A program made the position numbers and the translations under genes. DNA of 19,936 nucleotides from an uncultured Oscillospiraceae bacterium. Its GTDB lineage: Bacteria; Bacillota; Clostridia; Oscillospirales; Oscillospiraceae. This document shows positions 6,348 through 14,661 of the stretch, piece by piece. The stretch is taken from contig CAADVN010000113.1 of assembly GCA_900752445.1 (NCBI GenBank), positions 1 to 19,936 of the forward strand. The letters are read 5' to 3'. Within the stretch, counting starts at the first letter, position 1. Every line of letters begins with the position of its first letter. The notes under the pieces are model-generated. The model saw only the letters and a list, made by a program, of their open reading frames with translations. It ran no database searches and was not told where the DNA came from.

Positions 6348-8093
6348 ATGATCCAGCTCATGAAATATCTCGGCGAATACAAAAAACGCGCCGTGATGAC
6401 GCCCATATGGGTTATACTTGAGACCGTCTGCGAGCTATTCCTGACGGTGACCATCGGCAGGTTCATAGATGAGCTGTCCAGCTCTGAAACCACGATGGCG
6501 CTGATATATGAATACGGCATCCGGCTAGTCGTCATCGCGGCGCTATGCCTTGTATTCGGCACGATCTGCGGTTGGGAGTCCGTCAAGGCGGCCTCCGGTC
6601 TGTCCAAAAACCTCAGGAACGCGATGTTCGACAGGATACAGGACTTTTCCTTCACGAACATCGACCGTTTCTCCACCAACAGCCTCGTGACGAGGATGAC
6701 AACCGACGTGGCAAACGTCCAGAACGCCTTCATGATGATGCTGCGCGTCGCCGCAAAGGCGCCCGTGTCCATCGCCTGCGCCCTGGTCATGGCCTTCTCC
6801 ATCAACTGGAAGATCGGCCTGGTCTATATCATCGTCATACCGATACTGCTCATCGGCCTTCTGGTCATAGCCCGGGTGACGCATCCCATCTTTGAGCGCG
6901 TCTTTCACGCCTATGACCGCCTCAACGGCGTCGTGCGCGAGAACCTGCACGGCATCAGGGTCGTCAAGGGCTTTGTCAGGGAGGACTATGAGACCGAAAA
7001 GTTCAAGGGCATCTCAGAGGACATCCGCCGCGACTTCACCAAGACCGAGACGACCATCGCCTTCAACCCCTTCCTCATGCAGTTTTCCATCTACCTCTGC
7101 CTCGTGCTGATCTCCTGGTTCTCCGCTCGCGCCATCGTCGGCGTCTCGGGCGGCATCTCCATGACCACTGGCGACCTGCAGAACCTCATCACCTACGCCA
7201 TGATGATACTCATGTCGCTCATGATGCTCTCCATGATCTACGTCATGACCATGATATCCCGAGAGTGCGTCAGCCGTATCCGCGAGGTGCTCGCCGAAAA
7301 GCCGACCATCGAGGCCCCGGAGAGCGCGGTTAGGGACATAGAAAACGGGCAGATCGACTTCGAGCACGTGGGCTTCAGCTACGCGGACGACCCGGGCAAG
7401 CTCTGTCTTTCTGATATCGACCTGCACATTAAATCCGGCGAGACCATAGGTGTCATAGGCGGCACGGGCTCGGGCAAGTCCTCGCTGGTGCAGCTCATTC
7501 CGAGGCTCTACGACGCCACTGTGGGCAGCGTGAAGGTCGCTGGCCGCGACGTGCGGGAATACGATATCGAGGCCCTGCGCGACGCCGTGGCCGTCGTGCT
7601 GCAGAAAAACGTGCTCTTTGCGGGCACGATAAAGGAGAGCCTGCGCTGGGGCAAGCCCGACGCGACGGACGAGGAGATCGCCGAGGTCTGCCGCCTGGCG
7701 CAGGCCGACAGCTTCATCTCCCAGTTCCCGGACGGCTACGACTCGCATATCGAGCAGGGCGGAACGAACGTCTCCGGCGGCCAGAAGCAGCGCCTGTGCA
7801 TAGCCCGCGCGCTCCTGAAGCGGCCGAAGGTGCTCATCCTCGACGACTCGACCTCTGCCGTCGACACCAAGACCGACGCGCTCATAAGGAAGGCGTTCCG
7901 GGAGTACATACCCGAGACGACCAAGATAATCATAGCCCAGCGCATAAGCTCCGTGCAGGACGCCGACCGCATCATTGTCATGGACGGCGGCCGGATAGAC
8001 GCCGTGGGCACGCATGAGGAGCTGCTGAAAACGAACAAAATCTATCAGGAGGTCTATGACTCCCAGCAGAAAGGAGGCGGCGACGATGAGTAA
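6348..8093 (+). CDS. ABC exporter subunit with degenerate ATPase site (TM287/BmrC-like)
   Basis: A 581-residue half-transporter with six predicted transmembrane helices in residues 1-305 and a nucleotide-binding domain from about 330. Walker A is GGTGSGKSS (371-379), the Q-loop glutamine is Gln419 and the signature is VSGGQ (475-479). The Walker B end reads LILDD, so Asp500 replaces the catalytic glutamate. The H-loop histidine is Gln531 (IIAQRIS). Both replacements are typical of the degenerate-site partner in heterodimeric exporters. It overlaps the second subunit by 8 bases. The ATG at 6348 lies 14 bases after AAAGGAG, rather far. Two closer ATGs are in another frame, and Met5 (6360) is an alternative start. 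Substrate is unknown; drugs or lipids are usual for this group. Confidence 0.92.
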   Translation: MIQLMKYLGEYKKRAVMTPIWVILETVCELFLTVTIGRFIDELSSSETTMALIYEYGIRLVVIAALCLVFGTICGWESVKAASGLSKNLRNAMFDRIQDFSFTNIDRFSTNSLVTRMTTDVANVQNAFMMMLRVAAKAPVSIACALVMAFSINWKIGLVYIIVIPILLIGLLVIARVTHPIFERVFHAYDRLNGVVRENLHGIRVVKGFVREDYETEKFKGISEDIRRDFTKTETTIAFNPFLMQFSIYLCLVLISWFSARAIVGVSGGISMTTGDLQNLITYAMMILMSLMMLSMIYVMTMISRECVSRIREVLAEKPTIEAPESAVRDIENGQIDFEHVGFSYADDPGKLCLSDIDLHIKSGETIGVIGGTGSGKSSLVQLIPRLYDATVGSVKVAGRDVREYDIEALRDAVAVVLQKNVLFAGTIKESLRWGKPDATDEEIAEVCRLAQADSFISQFPDGYDSHIEQGGTNVSGGQKQRLCIARALLKRPKVLILDDSTSAVDTKTDALIRKAFREYIPETTKIIIAQRISSVQDADRIIVMDGGRIDAVGTHEELLKTNKIYQEVYDSQQKGGGDDE

Positions 8094-9948
8094 ACCGGCA
8101 AAGGGCCCTGTCTCGCGCCTCATGGAATACGTGACGCGCAGGCATAAGGCGCAGTTTTCCTTCGTCGTTATCTGCATACTGGTGAGCGCCGTGGCGTCCA
8201 TGGCCGGCACGCTGTTCATACAGGTCATAATAGACGACTACATTTTGAAGATGCTTGAAACTGGCGAGGACCTGTTCGCGGGCCTCATCGGTGTGCTGGC
8301 CGAAATGGCTGCGGTATACCTGGTCGGGGCGCTGGGCACGCTGTTCTACAACCGGGTCATAGCAATCGTGGGCCAGCAGGTGCTCAAGGAGATACGGGAT
8401 GACCTGTTTTCCAGGATGCAGCGCCTGCCAATCAGCTACTTCGATTCGCACAACCACGGCGACATTATGAGCGTCTACACGAACGACATCGACACGCTCA
8501 GGCAGTTCATAGCCCAGAGCCTGCCCATGATGATATCCTCCATCGTGACGCTGGTGTTTTCCTTTGCGGTCATGCTGCACTTCAGCCTGCCTCTAGCCTG
8601 CATCGTTGTCGTCATCTCGGTGCTCATGGTCGTGGTCGGGAAGCTTATGGTGAGGTACAGCGGCAAGTACTTCTTCAAGCAGCAGACCTCGGTCGGCTAT
8701 GTGAACGGCTACTCGGAGGAGATCTTCGGCGGGCTGAAGGTCGTGAAGGTCTTCAACCACGAGGATGCCTGCCGCGAGCAGATGCGCAGGCTCAACGAGG
8801 AGCTGTATGAGAACTCGCTTAAGGCCAACGGCATGGCGACCGTAATGATGCCCATCATGTCCGCTTTCGGAAATCTGGAATACCTGCTGGTCGCCGTGGC
8901 CGGCGGTGCGATGGTGCTCTTCGGCGGCGGCATGTTCTCCGCGACCATAGGCACGATAATATCTTTCCTGAGCCTTATAAGGCAGTTCTCCTCATCAATA
9001 ACCCAGACCGCGCAGCAGGCGAACAGCGCCGTGCTCGGCGTCGCCGGCGCGGGCCGCATCTTTGAGCTTATGGACGAGGAGCCGGAGGCCGACGAGGGCT
9101 ACGTCACGCTCGTGCGCGCGAGGGAGGAAAACGGCGAGCTGGTCGAAGACAAAAACGGCCCCATATACGCCTGGAAGCACCCACATCACGACGGCACATT
9201 GACCTATGCGCCGGTGCAGGGCAACGTCGTCTTCGACCACGTGGATTTCAGCTACGACGGCAAGAAGACCGTGCTGCACGACATCTCGCTCTACGCAAAG
9301 CCGGGCCAGAAGATAGCCTTCGTCGGCGCGACGGGCGCGGGCAAGACGACGATCACGAACCTCATAAACCGATTCTACGACCTCGCGGACGGCAAGATAC
9401 GCTACGACGGCATCAACATCACGAAGATCAAAAAGCCGGACCTGCGCCGCTCCATGGGCATAGTACTGCAGGATGTGAACCTGTTCACGGGCACGATCAT
9501 GGAGAACATACGCTACGGTAAGCTGGACGCAACGGATGAAGAGTGCATCGCGGCGGCGAAGCTCTCGGGCGCGGACAGCTTCATAACGCGGCTGCCGCAG
9601 GGCTATGACACGGTTATAAACGGCGACAGCAACAATCTGTCGCAGGGCCAGTGCCAGCTCATTTCGATAGCGCGCGCGGCTGTGGCGGACCCGCCGGTCA
9701 TGATACTGGACGAGGCGACGAGCAGCATAGATACCAGAACCGAGGCGATAGTACAGGACGGCATGGACCGGCTGATGGAGGGCCGCACGGTCTTCGTCAT
9801 CGCACACAGGCTGTCCACGGTGCGCAACTCCAAAGCCATCATGGTGCTGGAGCTTGGCCGCATCATAGAGCGCGGCAGCCACGAACAGCTCATGGAGGAA
9901 AAGGGCCAATACTATCAGCTTTATACCGGCGCCTTCGAGCTTGAATGA
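8086..9948 (+). CDS. ABC exporter subunit with consensus Walker B (TM288/BmrD-like)
   Basis: A 620-residue half-transporter: six transmembrane helices in about residues 20-310, then a nucleotide-binding domain. Walker A is GATGAGKTT (414-422), Walker B ends LDE (catalytic Glu543) and the H-loop His574 is intact. The signature is LSQGQ (518-522), not LSGGQ, as in TM288-like partners. A charged insert around 335-378 with YAWK links the two parts, as is usual for this subfamily. A longer reading from 8056 is possible, but the ATG at 8086 has AAAGGAGG seven bases upstream and overlaps the first subunit's stop, so it is the better start. With the preceding gene it should make a heterodimer with one active and one degenerate ATP site. 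Export is the expected direction. Confidence 0.93.
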   Translation: MSKPAKGPVSRLMEYVTRRHKAQFSFVVICILVSAVASMAGTLFIQVIIDDYILKMLETGEDLFAGLIGVLAEMAAVYLVGALGTLFYNRVIAIVGQQVLKEIRDDLFSRMQRLPISYFDSHNHGDIMSVYTNDIDTLRQFIAQSLPMMISSIVTLVFSFAVMLHFSLPLACIVVVISVLMVVVGKLMVRYSGKYFFKQQTSVGYVNGYSEEIFGGLKVVKVFNHEDACREQMRRLNEELYENSLKANGMATVMMPIMSAFGNLEYLLVAVAGGAMVLFGGGMFSATIGTIISFLSLIRQFSSSITQTAQQANSAVLGVAGAGRIFELMDEEPEADEGYVTLVRAREENGELVEDKNGPIYAWKHPHHDGTLTYAPVQGNVVFDHVDFSYDGKKTVLHDISLYAKPGQKIAFVGATGAGKTTITNLINRFYDLADGKIRYDGINITKIKKPDLRRSMGIVLQDVNLFTGTIMENIRYGKLDATDEECIAAAKLSGADSFITRLPQGYDTVINGDSNNLSQGQCQLISIARAAVADPPVMILDEATSSIDTRTEAIVQDGMDRLMEGRTVFVIAHRLSTVRNSKAIMVLELGRIIERGSHEQLMEEKGQYYQLYTGAFELE

Positions 9949-9964
9949 GATTTTGACGCAAAAC

Positions 9965-10021
9965 GACGGGCCCACGGGGGTGTGGGAGGGGCGGCGGGCG
10001 GCGTTTTGTCGGGGGCCCGTC
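9965..10021. terminator. GC-rich inverted repeat between convergent genes, probable terminator region
   Basis: GACGGGCCC (9965-9973) and GGGCCCGTC (10013-10021) are perfectly complementary, around a 39-base G-rich loop. A second pair, CAAAACG (9959-9965) and CGTTTTG (10002-10008), is interleaved with the first rather than nested. The element separates the ABC operon from the oppositely oriented lipoprotein gene. On the minus strand the last arm runs into TCGTTTTG, a weak T-tract. It is less clear than the other terminators here. Confidence 0.45.
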
Positions 10022-10044
10022 AGTCTGTATTTGGTTTATTTTAC

Positions 10045-10653
10045 TTACGCGGCGAGGGCAGAGACTATGGACTCGTATACCGCGTCAGAGTTCTCGCACA
10101 TGACCATGACGATAGCGCCGTCGTCCAGAGTCTCGAGCTTGGCGTTCTTCGCTATCTCGTACTGGTCGGCAAGGTAGGTCTCAAAATTCGCGCACTGGGT
10201 GTCGATGAAGGCCTGCAGGCCGGCCTTTACGGTCTCCTCGCAGCCCTCGGCAGGCCTTGCGATGACTATGCCGTAAGCCTTGATGTTGATGAGGGACACG
10301 CTCATGGCGACCTCGTCAACATCGGCGGCGGTAAAGCCGACGACCTGGTAGTACATGTCCTCAATGCCGTCCTTGTCGCTCATGACCGGCAAAGCCTCGT
10401 TCTCCTCCTCGTCCCTTGCGCCGGTTATGGCGTCGGCCAGGGCGCTGCCGCTGCCTTCGGGTGCCGTCGTGTCCTCGGGCTCGGCGGTATCCTCGGGCTC
10501 GGTCGTGTCGTCAGGAGTCTCGGGCGTGTCGCTCACCGCAGGCTCCGTGGTGTCGGTCGGGGCGTCGGTCGGGGTATCTTTCTCGGTGCCGCAGGCACTC
10601 ATAAGGGCCAGGCACATTGCGATGCAGAGCACCGCAGCTATGATCTTTTTCAT
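10045..10653 (-). CDS. DUF4358-type lipoprotein
   Basis: A 202-residue predicted lipoprotein. MKKIIAAVLCIAMCLALMSA is a lipoprotein signal peptide ending at the lipobox cysteine Cys21. A Thr/Pro/Glu/Asp-rich spacer (22-68) with EPEDT repeats follows. The C-terminal globular domain (about 70-202) has the look of DUF4358, a domain of unknown function common in Clostridia (ADAITGARDEEENEALPV, VGFTAADVDEVAMSVSLINIKAYGI, FETYLADQYEIAKNAKLETL). The ATG at 10653 has AAGGAG 11 bases upstream; an earlier ATG stops at once. It would be anchored on the outer face of the cytoplasmic membrane. It is monocistronic, with convergent and divergent neighbours. Function unknown. Confidence 0.82.
   Translation of the reverse strand: MKKIIAAVLCIAMCLALMSACGTEKDTPTDAPTDTTEPAVSDTPETPDDTTEPEDTAEPEDTTAPEGSGSALADAITGARDEEENEALPVMSDKDGIEDMYYQVVGFTAADVDEVAMSVSLINIKAYGIVIARPAEGCEETVKAGLQAFIDTQCANFETYLADQYEIAKNAKLETLDDGAIVMVMCENSDAVYESIVSALAA
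10472..10502. repeat. short in-frame repeat in the lipoprotein spacer
   Basis: TCCTCGGGCTCGG occurs at 10472-10484 and again at 10490-10502, an 18-base period that encodes repeated acidic Glu-Pro-Glu-Asp-Thr units in the spacer of the lipoprotein. The length of such a linker can vary between strains. Confidence 0.6.
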
Positions 10654-10760
10654 CTTTTCATATGCTCCTTAAAGTATTTGGCGGCTTGCCCGCCGTGGGC
10701 ATATGACTTGGCTGCGAGAAAAAAGTTCCCGAAGTTTTTGAACGAATTTTGAATTTCGAC

Positions 10761-10789
10761 TTGTGGGCCTCGCGCGAGGGTGTTAAAAT
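10761..10789 (+). promoter_or_regulatory. candidate promoter of the acyltransferase/zinc-ribbon pair
   Basis: TTGTGG (10761-10766), a 17-base spacer and TAAAAT (10784-10789) lie about 30 bases before the ATG of the acyltransferase. The spacer contains a perfect 12-base palindrome, CCTCGCGCGAGG (10768-10779), which could be an operator. The hexamers are only moderate matches. Confidence 0.42.
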
Positions 10790-10817
10790 TCCTTTATACC
10801 GCTAAGGGAGGCAGACT

Positions 10818-12092
10818 ATGGAAAAGCCGCGCAGGCCCTGGTACCGTATGGACAACGCCAGCTTCATGTACTCCTCCATACAGAGAGAGGAGTTTTCAGC
10901 CATATACCGCTTCTCTGCTGTGCTGACAGAGAGGGTGGACCCTATCCTGCTGCAGGCAGCCGTGGACCGCACCCTGCCGCGCTTCCCGGGCTTTGCAATG
11001 AAGATCTGCAAGGGATTCTTTTGGTACTATTTCGAGCCCAACACCGCGCCTGGACCCTTTGTAAAGGAGGATACCGCCGACCCCTGCCGGCCGGTGCGCT
11101 TCAACGAGGACAGCGGCTGGCTCATACGCTTTTACTACTCCCGCCGCCGCATTTCCATCGAGGTCTTCCATGCCCTGGCCGACGGTGCGGGCTCGCTGGT
11201 CTTTTTCAAGGCGCTGCTGGCCGAGTATCTGAGGCAGTGCGGGGCCGAGATACCGCCGGGAGACGGTATTTTAGACCTCGACGAGCCGCCCAGGCCAGAG
11301 GAGCGAGAGGACGCATATCTCCGCTACGCAGGCAAGGCCTCGCAGGCTCTGCCCAGGATACCGAAGGCTTACCAAAATCGCGGCACGCCTGAGCCGTTTT
11401 ACACCTTCCATGTCACCATGGGTTTTCTCTCCGTGCAGGAGCTCAGCAATAAGGCCCGCAGCTATGGGGCTTCGATCACGGAATACCTCGCCGCCGTGCT
11501 GATGAAGCAGCTCATCGAAAAACAGAAGCGCGAGCGGCCAATACGCGAAAAGCCGGTGACCCTGGCCGTGCCCGTGAACCTGCGCGCCTTCTTCCCAACG
11601 GAGACGCTCAGGAACTTCATCATCACCGTGCAGCCGAGCGTGGACCCGACGCTGGGAGACTACAGCTTCGAGCAGCTCATCGCGCTCATGCACCACTACA
11701 TGCGCCTCACTGCAGAGCCGGTGAAACTCCGCGCGGCCATGACCCGAGGAGTGCGCCTGCTGCTCAATCCTTTCCTCGTGCTCATACCCAGGGTGCTCAA
11801 GAATCCGATCATGCTGCTGAGCTACCACCTGACGGGCGTAAAACCCTACAGCGCCGTGCTGACCAACCCCGGGCGCTTCACCGTGCCCGAGTGCATGAGG
11901 CCGTACATCGAGCACATGGAGGTCGTCCAGGGCCAGGCCACCGTCGCCCGCCCGCACGTCTCCGCCATAAGTTACGGCGACGTCTTCGAGCTCACCTTCT
12001 CCGGCGTGCAGAAGGAGGCCGAGCTCGAGCGCGAGTTCTTCCGCTTCCTCGTGAGGGACGGCTTGCACGTCCGTATCGAGAGCAACCGCTAG
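10818..12092 (+). CDS. condensation-domain-like acyltransferase (COG4908/alcohol acetyltransferase type)
   Basis: A 424-residue soluble protein of the chloramphenicol-acetyltransferase/condensation-domain fold. The active-site motif HALADG is seen at His118-Gly123 (HxxxDG). The N-terminal half carries the acceptor-side strands. The C-terminal half has the usual pattern YGASITEYLAAVLM, then PVNLRAFFPTETLRNF, then a late TNPGRF-like segment. Full-length single-domain proteins of this type are grouped as COG4908 or alcohol acetyltransferases. No adenylation or carrier domain is nearby, so it is not part of an assembly-line synthetase. A GGGAGG site precedes the ATG. It is followed after 11 bases by a zinc-ribbon membrane protein, a pairing I believe recurs in Clostridia. 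Acyl donor and acceptor are unknown. Confidence 0.8.
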   Translation: MEKPRRPWYRMDNASFMYSSIQREEFSAIYRFSAVLTERVDPILLQAAVDRTLPRFPGFAMKICKGFFWYYFEPNTAPGPFVKEDTADPCRPVRFNEDSGWLIRFYYSRRRISIEVFHALADGAGSLVFFKALLAEYLRQCGAEIPPGDGILDLDEPPRPEEREDAYLRYAGKASQALPRIPKAYQNRGTPEPFYTFHVTMGFLSVQELSNKARSYGASITEYLAAVLMKQLIEKQKRERPIREKPVTLAVPVNLRAFFPTETLRNFIITVQPSVDPTLGDYSFEQLIALMHHYMRLTAEPVKLRAAMTRGVRLLLNPFLVLIPRVLKNPIMLLSYHLTGVKPYSAVLTNPGRFTVPECMRPYIEHMEVVQGQATVARPHVSAISYGDVFELTFSGVQKEAELEREFFRFLVRDGLHVRIESNR

Positions 12093-12103
12093 GAGGTGAT
12101 GCG

Positions 12104-12808
12104 ATGTCATACTGCGTAAACTGCGGCGTGGAGCTCAACCGAGGGGCCATCGCCTGCCCGCTCTGCGGCACGCCTGTCGTGAATCCGAACTGTCACCCGG
12201 ACGCGGGCGAGCCGGGCTTCTTCCCATCCAGGAAGGAGGAGGTCGCCCCGGTCTCCAGGCGCGAGGCCGCGCTGCTGCTCAGCGCCATGCTGCTCTCCGT
12301 GGCTATCTGCTGCGGGCTCCTGAACCTCGTCTACTACAGCCACATCTGGTGGTCCTTCTTCATTGGCGGGGCCATGGCCATGCTCTGGGTCTGGTTCGTG
12401 CCTCCATTGCTTGTAAAAGGCATGTTCATCTGGCTGCGCCTCACCCTGGACGTGGTCGCCGTGGGCGCCTATGTCTGCCTCATAGCTGTGGCACTGGACG
12501 GGATGGACTGGTTCCTGGCCCTGGCCCTGCCCATTACGGCGGCAGCCGTCGCGGTCATACCCGTGCTCAGTTGGGTGATACGCACCCGGCGCTGCTCTCT
12601 GCTCGTCTCTGCTGTGCTCGTGCTCATGGCCATAGGGCTTTTTTCCGTATTCACTGAGTACATCTGCGACAGCTATATCAACGGCAGCTGGACGCCCGGC
12701 TGGGCGCTCGTGGTCCTCGCCTCATGCGTAGGCCTGTCAATACCGCTCATGATCGTCCGCCGCGTCCCTTCGCTGCGCGAGGAGGCCCGCAGAAGATTCC
12801 ACATGTGA
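12104..12808 (+). CDS. zinc-ribbon polytopic membrane protein (DUF6320-like)
   Basis: A 234-residue protein with an N-terminal zinc ribbon (C4-x2-C7-x10-C18-x2-C21) and a short polar linker. About six hydrophobic helices follow, from roughly residue 54 to 220, and the tail is basic. It resembles DUF6320, a family found beside COG4908-like acyltransferases. The frame stays open far upstream, but the ATG at 12104 has AGGAGGTGATG at the ideal distance and the ribbon begins there, so the upstream part is noncoding. It is co-transcribed with the acyltransferase. One guess is that it presents or receives a lipid or other acyl acceptor at the membrane. Nothing in the sequence proves this. Confidence 0.78.
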   Translation: MSYCVNCGVELNRGAIACPLCGTPVVNPNCHPDAGEPGFFPSRKEEVAPVSRREAALLLSAMLLSVAICCGLLNLVYYSHIWWSFFIGGAMAMLWVWFVPPLLVKGMFIWLRLTLDVVAVGAYVCLIAVALDGMDWFLALALPITAAAVAVIPVLSWVIRTRRCSLLVSAVLVLMAIGLFSVFTEYICDSYINGSWTPGWALVVLASCVGLSIPLMIVRRVPSLREEARRRFHM

Positions 12809-12820
12809 GCTTAAGGCAAC

Positions 12821-12856
12821 AAAAAAGACGTGCCGCATATGCAGCACGTCTTTTTT
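12821..12856. terminator. bidirectional terminator between the DUF6320-like gene and cstA
   Basis: AAAAAAGACGTGC (12821-12833) and GCACGTCTTTTTT (12844-12856) are perfect 13-base arms around a 10-base loop that is itself almost palindromic. A- and T-tracts allow use from both strands, ending the acyltransferase operon (+) and the cstA operon (-). Confidence 0.92.
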
Positions 12857-12873
12857 GCTGTTATTAAACGAGA

Positions 12874-14661
12874 TTACTTCGTGGCCTCGACAGCCTTGGC
12901 GTCGCCGGTGATCACGCCCTTCGCCTGCTTGGCAAAGGTCTGGATGCCGCTGATGCTGACGACAACGGCGAGGATGATGAGCGCAACGGCGAAGATGAGC
13001 TGGAACCAAATGGTCCAGTCAGCGCCGCCGGCCATGACGGAGTTGAGCCTCTGGGTAACGGTGATGACCAGAGAGGTCAGGGTAGCGATCATCATGAAGA
13101 CCATGGGGATGAAGAACATCTTGTTGCTCTTGCCGATGTTGCCGAGCCAGCAGGCGACGGCCATGAGAGCCAGGCCGGCGAGGAGCTGGTTGGCGGCGCC
13201 GAACAGAGCCCAGATGGCGGTGACGTTGGCGTAGCCGAGGGAGCAGCCGATGGCGACAAGGATGATGGTGCCGACCACGGGCTTAGCCAGGAAGCCGCGG
13301 AAGCCGGTGATCTTGGCCGGGTCCTCGCCCTCACGCACGAAGAGCTCGGTGAACATGTAGCGGCCCAGACGGGTGCCGGTGTCCAGGGAGGTCAGCGCGA
13401 AGACGGAGACGGCCAGGGTCAGCAGGGTGTAAACGGTGTTGAACAGCGGGTTGGAGAAGTCCGCCACGGTGCCGGTCATGTTGGCAACGAGGGTGGCAAG
13501 GCCGCCGGCGAAGATGGTCGGAGGAGAGCTCATGGTGAGGCCCAGGCTGTTCTCGCCGCCCTGAACGAGGTGCCACACGGTGGCGGCAGCGATCAGGGAG
13601 AGGATGGCCAGGATGCACTCGACGATCATGGCGCCGTAGCCGATGACCTTCGCGTCCTTCTCGGAGTTGATCTGCTTGGAGCTGGTGCCGGAGGCGACCA
13701 GGCTGTGGAAGCCGGAGATGGCGCCGCAGGCGACGGTGATGAACAGGGTCGGGAACAGATAGCCGCTGCTGGACTGCCAGCCGGTGAAGGCCTCGAGCTC
13801 GAACTCGCTGTTCCAGGAGCCGCCGAGGACGCCGACGAGGGCGAGGATCATCATGCCGTACAGCAGGAAGCTGGACAGGTAGTCACGGGGCTGGAGGAGT
13901 ATCCAGACCGGGAGCAGGGAGGCCAGAGTGATGTACACGGCGATGAAGATTATCCAGGGGGTACGCGGCAGGTTGATGCCGACGTTCAGGCCGATGAAGG
14001 TGATGACGATGATGCCGATGACGCCGATGACGGTCGCGGGACCGACCTTGGCGCCCCTGCGGTAGACGAAGTAGCCGAAGATGATGGCTATGACGATGAA
14101 CAGCAGGCTCGTGGTCGCCGTGGAGGCGTTGCCGGAGGCGTTGTCCATGCCCACGGTGATGAAGTCGTAGGGGTTGCCGTTGGCATCAACGGTGGACTGG
14201 AACGTACTGGCAACGACGGAGGTGAAGCTCGCAATGACGAGGATGAGGACCAGCAGCGCGAAGATGACGAACAGCTTGTAGGCCTTGGGGCCGATGTTGT
14301 CCTTTATAACCTCACCGATGGAGCGGCCGCCGTGGCGAATGGACGCGAACAGCGCGCCGAAGTCGTGCATGGCGCCGAAGAAGATACCGCCGATGACGAC
14401 CCACAGGAACACGGGCAGCCAGCCGAACACGGCAGCCTGGATGGGGCCGTTGATAGGGCCGGCGCCGGCGATGGACGAGAAGTGGTGGCCCATCAGAACG
14501 GCGGGGTTGGCAGGGACGAAGTCCTTGTTGTCAAACTTAGTGTGCGCGGGAGTCGGACGATCGGGGTTTACGCCCCACTTCTTGGCAAGCCAGGAGCCGT
14601 AGAATATGTAGCCCAGGCCCAGAAGAACTATGCCGACAACCAGAATGAGAATTGCGGTCAT
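12874..14661 (-). CDS. cstA: CstA-family carbon starvation/peptide or pyruvate transporter
   Basis: A 595-residue polytopic membrane protein of the CstA/BtsT family, with about 16 hydrophobic segments. Family hallmarks are near the N-terminus: GHHFSSIAGAGPINGP (59-73) and GAMHDFGALFASIRHGGRS (96-114). Later segments include FHSLVASGTSSKQI and FALTSLDTGTRLGRYMFTEL. It is shorter than Escherichia coli CstA (about 700), as is usual in Firmicutes. E. coli relatives take up peptides or pyruvate; substrate here is not known. ATG overlaps the upstream gene stop by 4 bases (ATGA), with AAGGAG 10 bases before it, indicating translational coupling. Unlike in many Firmicutes, no LytTR-type two-component system is adjacent. 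Isoleucine codons are mostly ATC, with few ATA compared with its neighbours, suggesting high expression. Confidence 0.93.
   Translation of the reverse strand: MTAILILVVGIVLLGLGYIFYGSWLAKKWGVNPDRPTPAHTKFDNKDFVPANPAVLMGHHFSSIAGAGPINGPIQAAVFGWLPVFLWVVIGGIFFGAMHDFGALFASIRHGGRSIGEVIKDNIGPKAYKLFVIFALLVLILVIASFTSVVASTFQSTVDANGNPYDFITVGMDNASGNASTATTSLLFIVIAIIFGYFVYRRGAKVGPATVIGVIGIIVITFIGLNVGINLPRTPWIIFIAVYITLASLLPVWILLQPRDYLSSFLLYGMMILALVGVLGGSWNSEFELEAFTGWQSSSGYLFPTLFITVACGAISGFHSLVASGTSSKQINSEKDAKVIGYGAMIVECILAILSLIAAATVWHLVQGGENSLGLTMSSPPTIFAGGLATLVANMTGTVADFSNPLFNTVYTLLTLAVSVFALTSLDTGTRLGRYMFTELFVREGEDPAKITGFRGFLAKPVVGTIILVAIGCSLGYANVTAIWALFGAANQLLAGLALMAVACWLGNIGKSNKMFFIPMVFMMIATLTSLVITVTQRLNSVMAGGADWTIWFQLIFAVALIILAVVVSISGIQTFAKQAKGVITGDAKAVEATK

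Noticed and set aside
8056..8085. Ten extra N-terminal codons for the second exporter subunit
   Set aside because: The ATG at 8086 has an ideal AAAGGAGG; the earlier ATG lies within the first subunit gene without a ribosome site.
7014..8228. 404-codon minus-strand frame opposite the first exporter subunit
   Set aside because: Shadow frame: the real plus-strand gene has all ABC motifs and coupled translation.
11891..12103. 71-codon N-terminal extension of the zinc-ribbon membrane protein
   Set aside because: Arg/His-rich translation overlapping the acyltransferase gene; the zinc ribbon and AGGAGGTGATG both point to the ATG at 12104.
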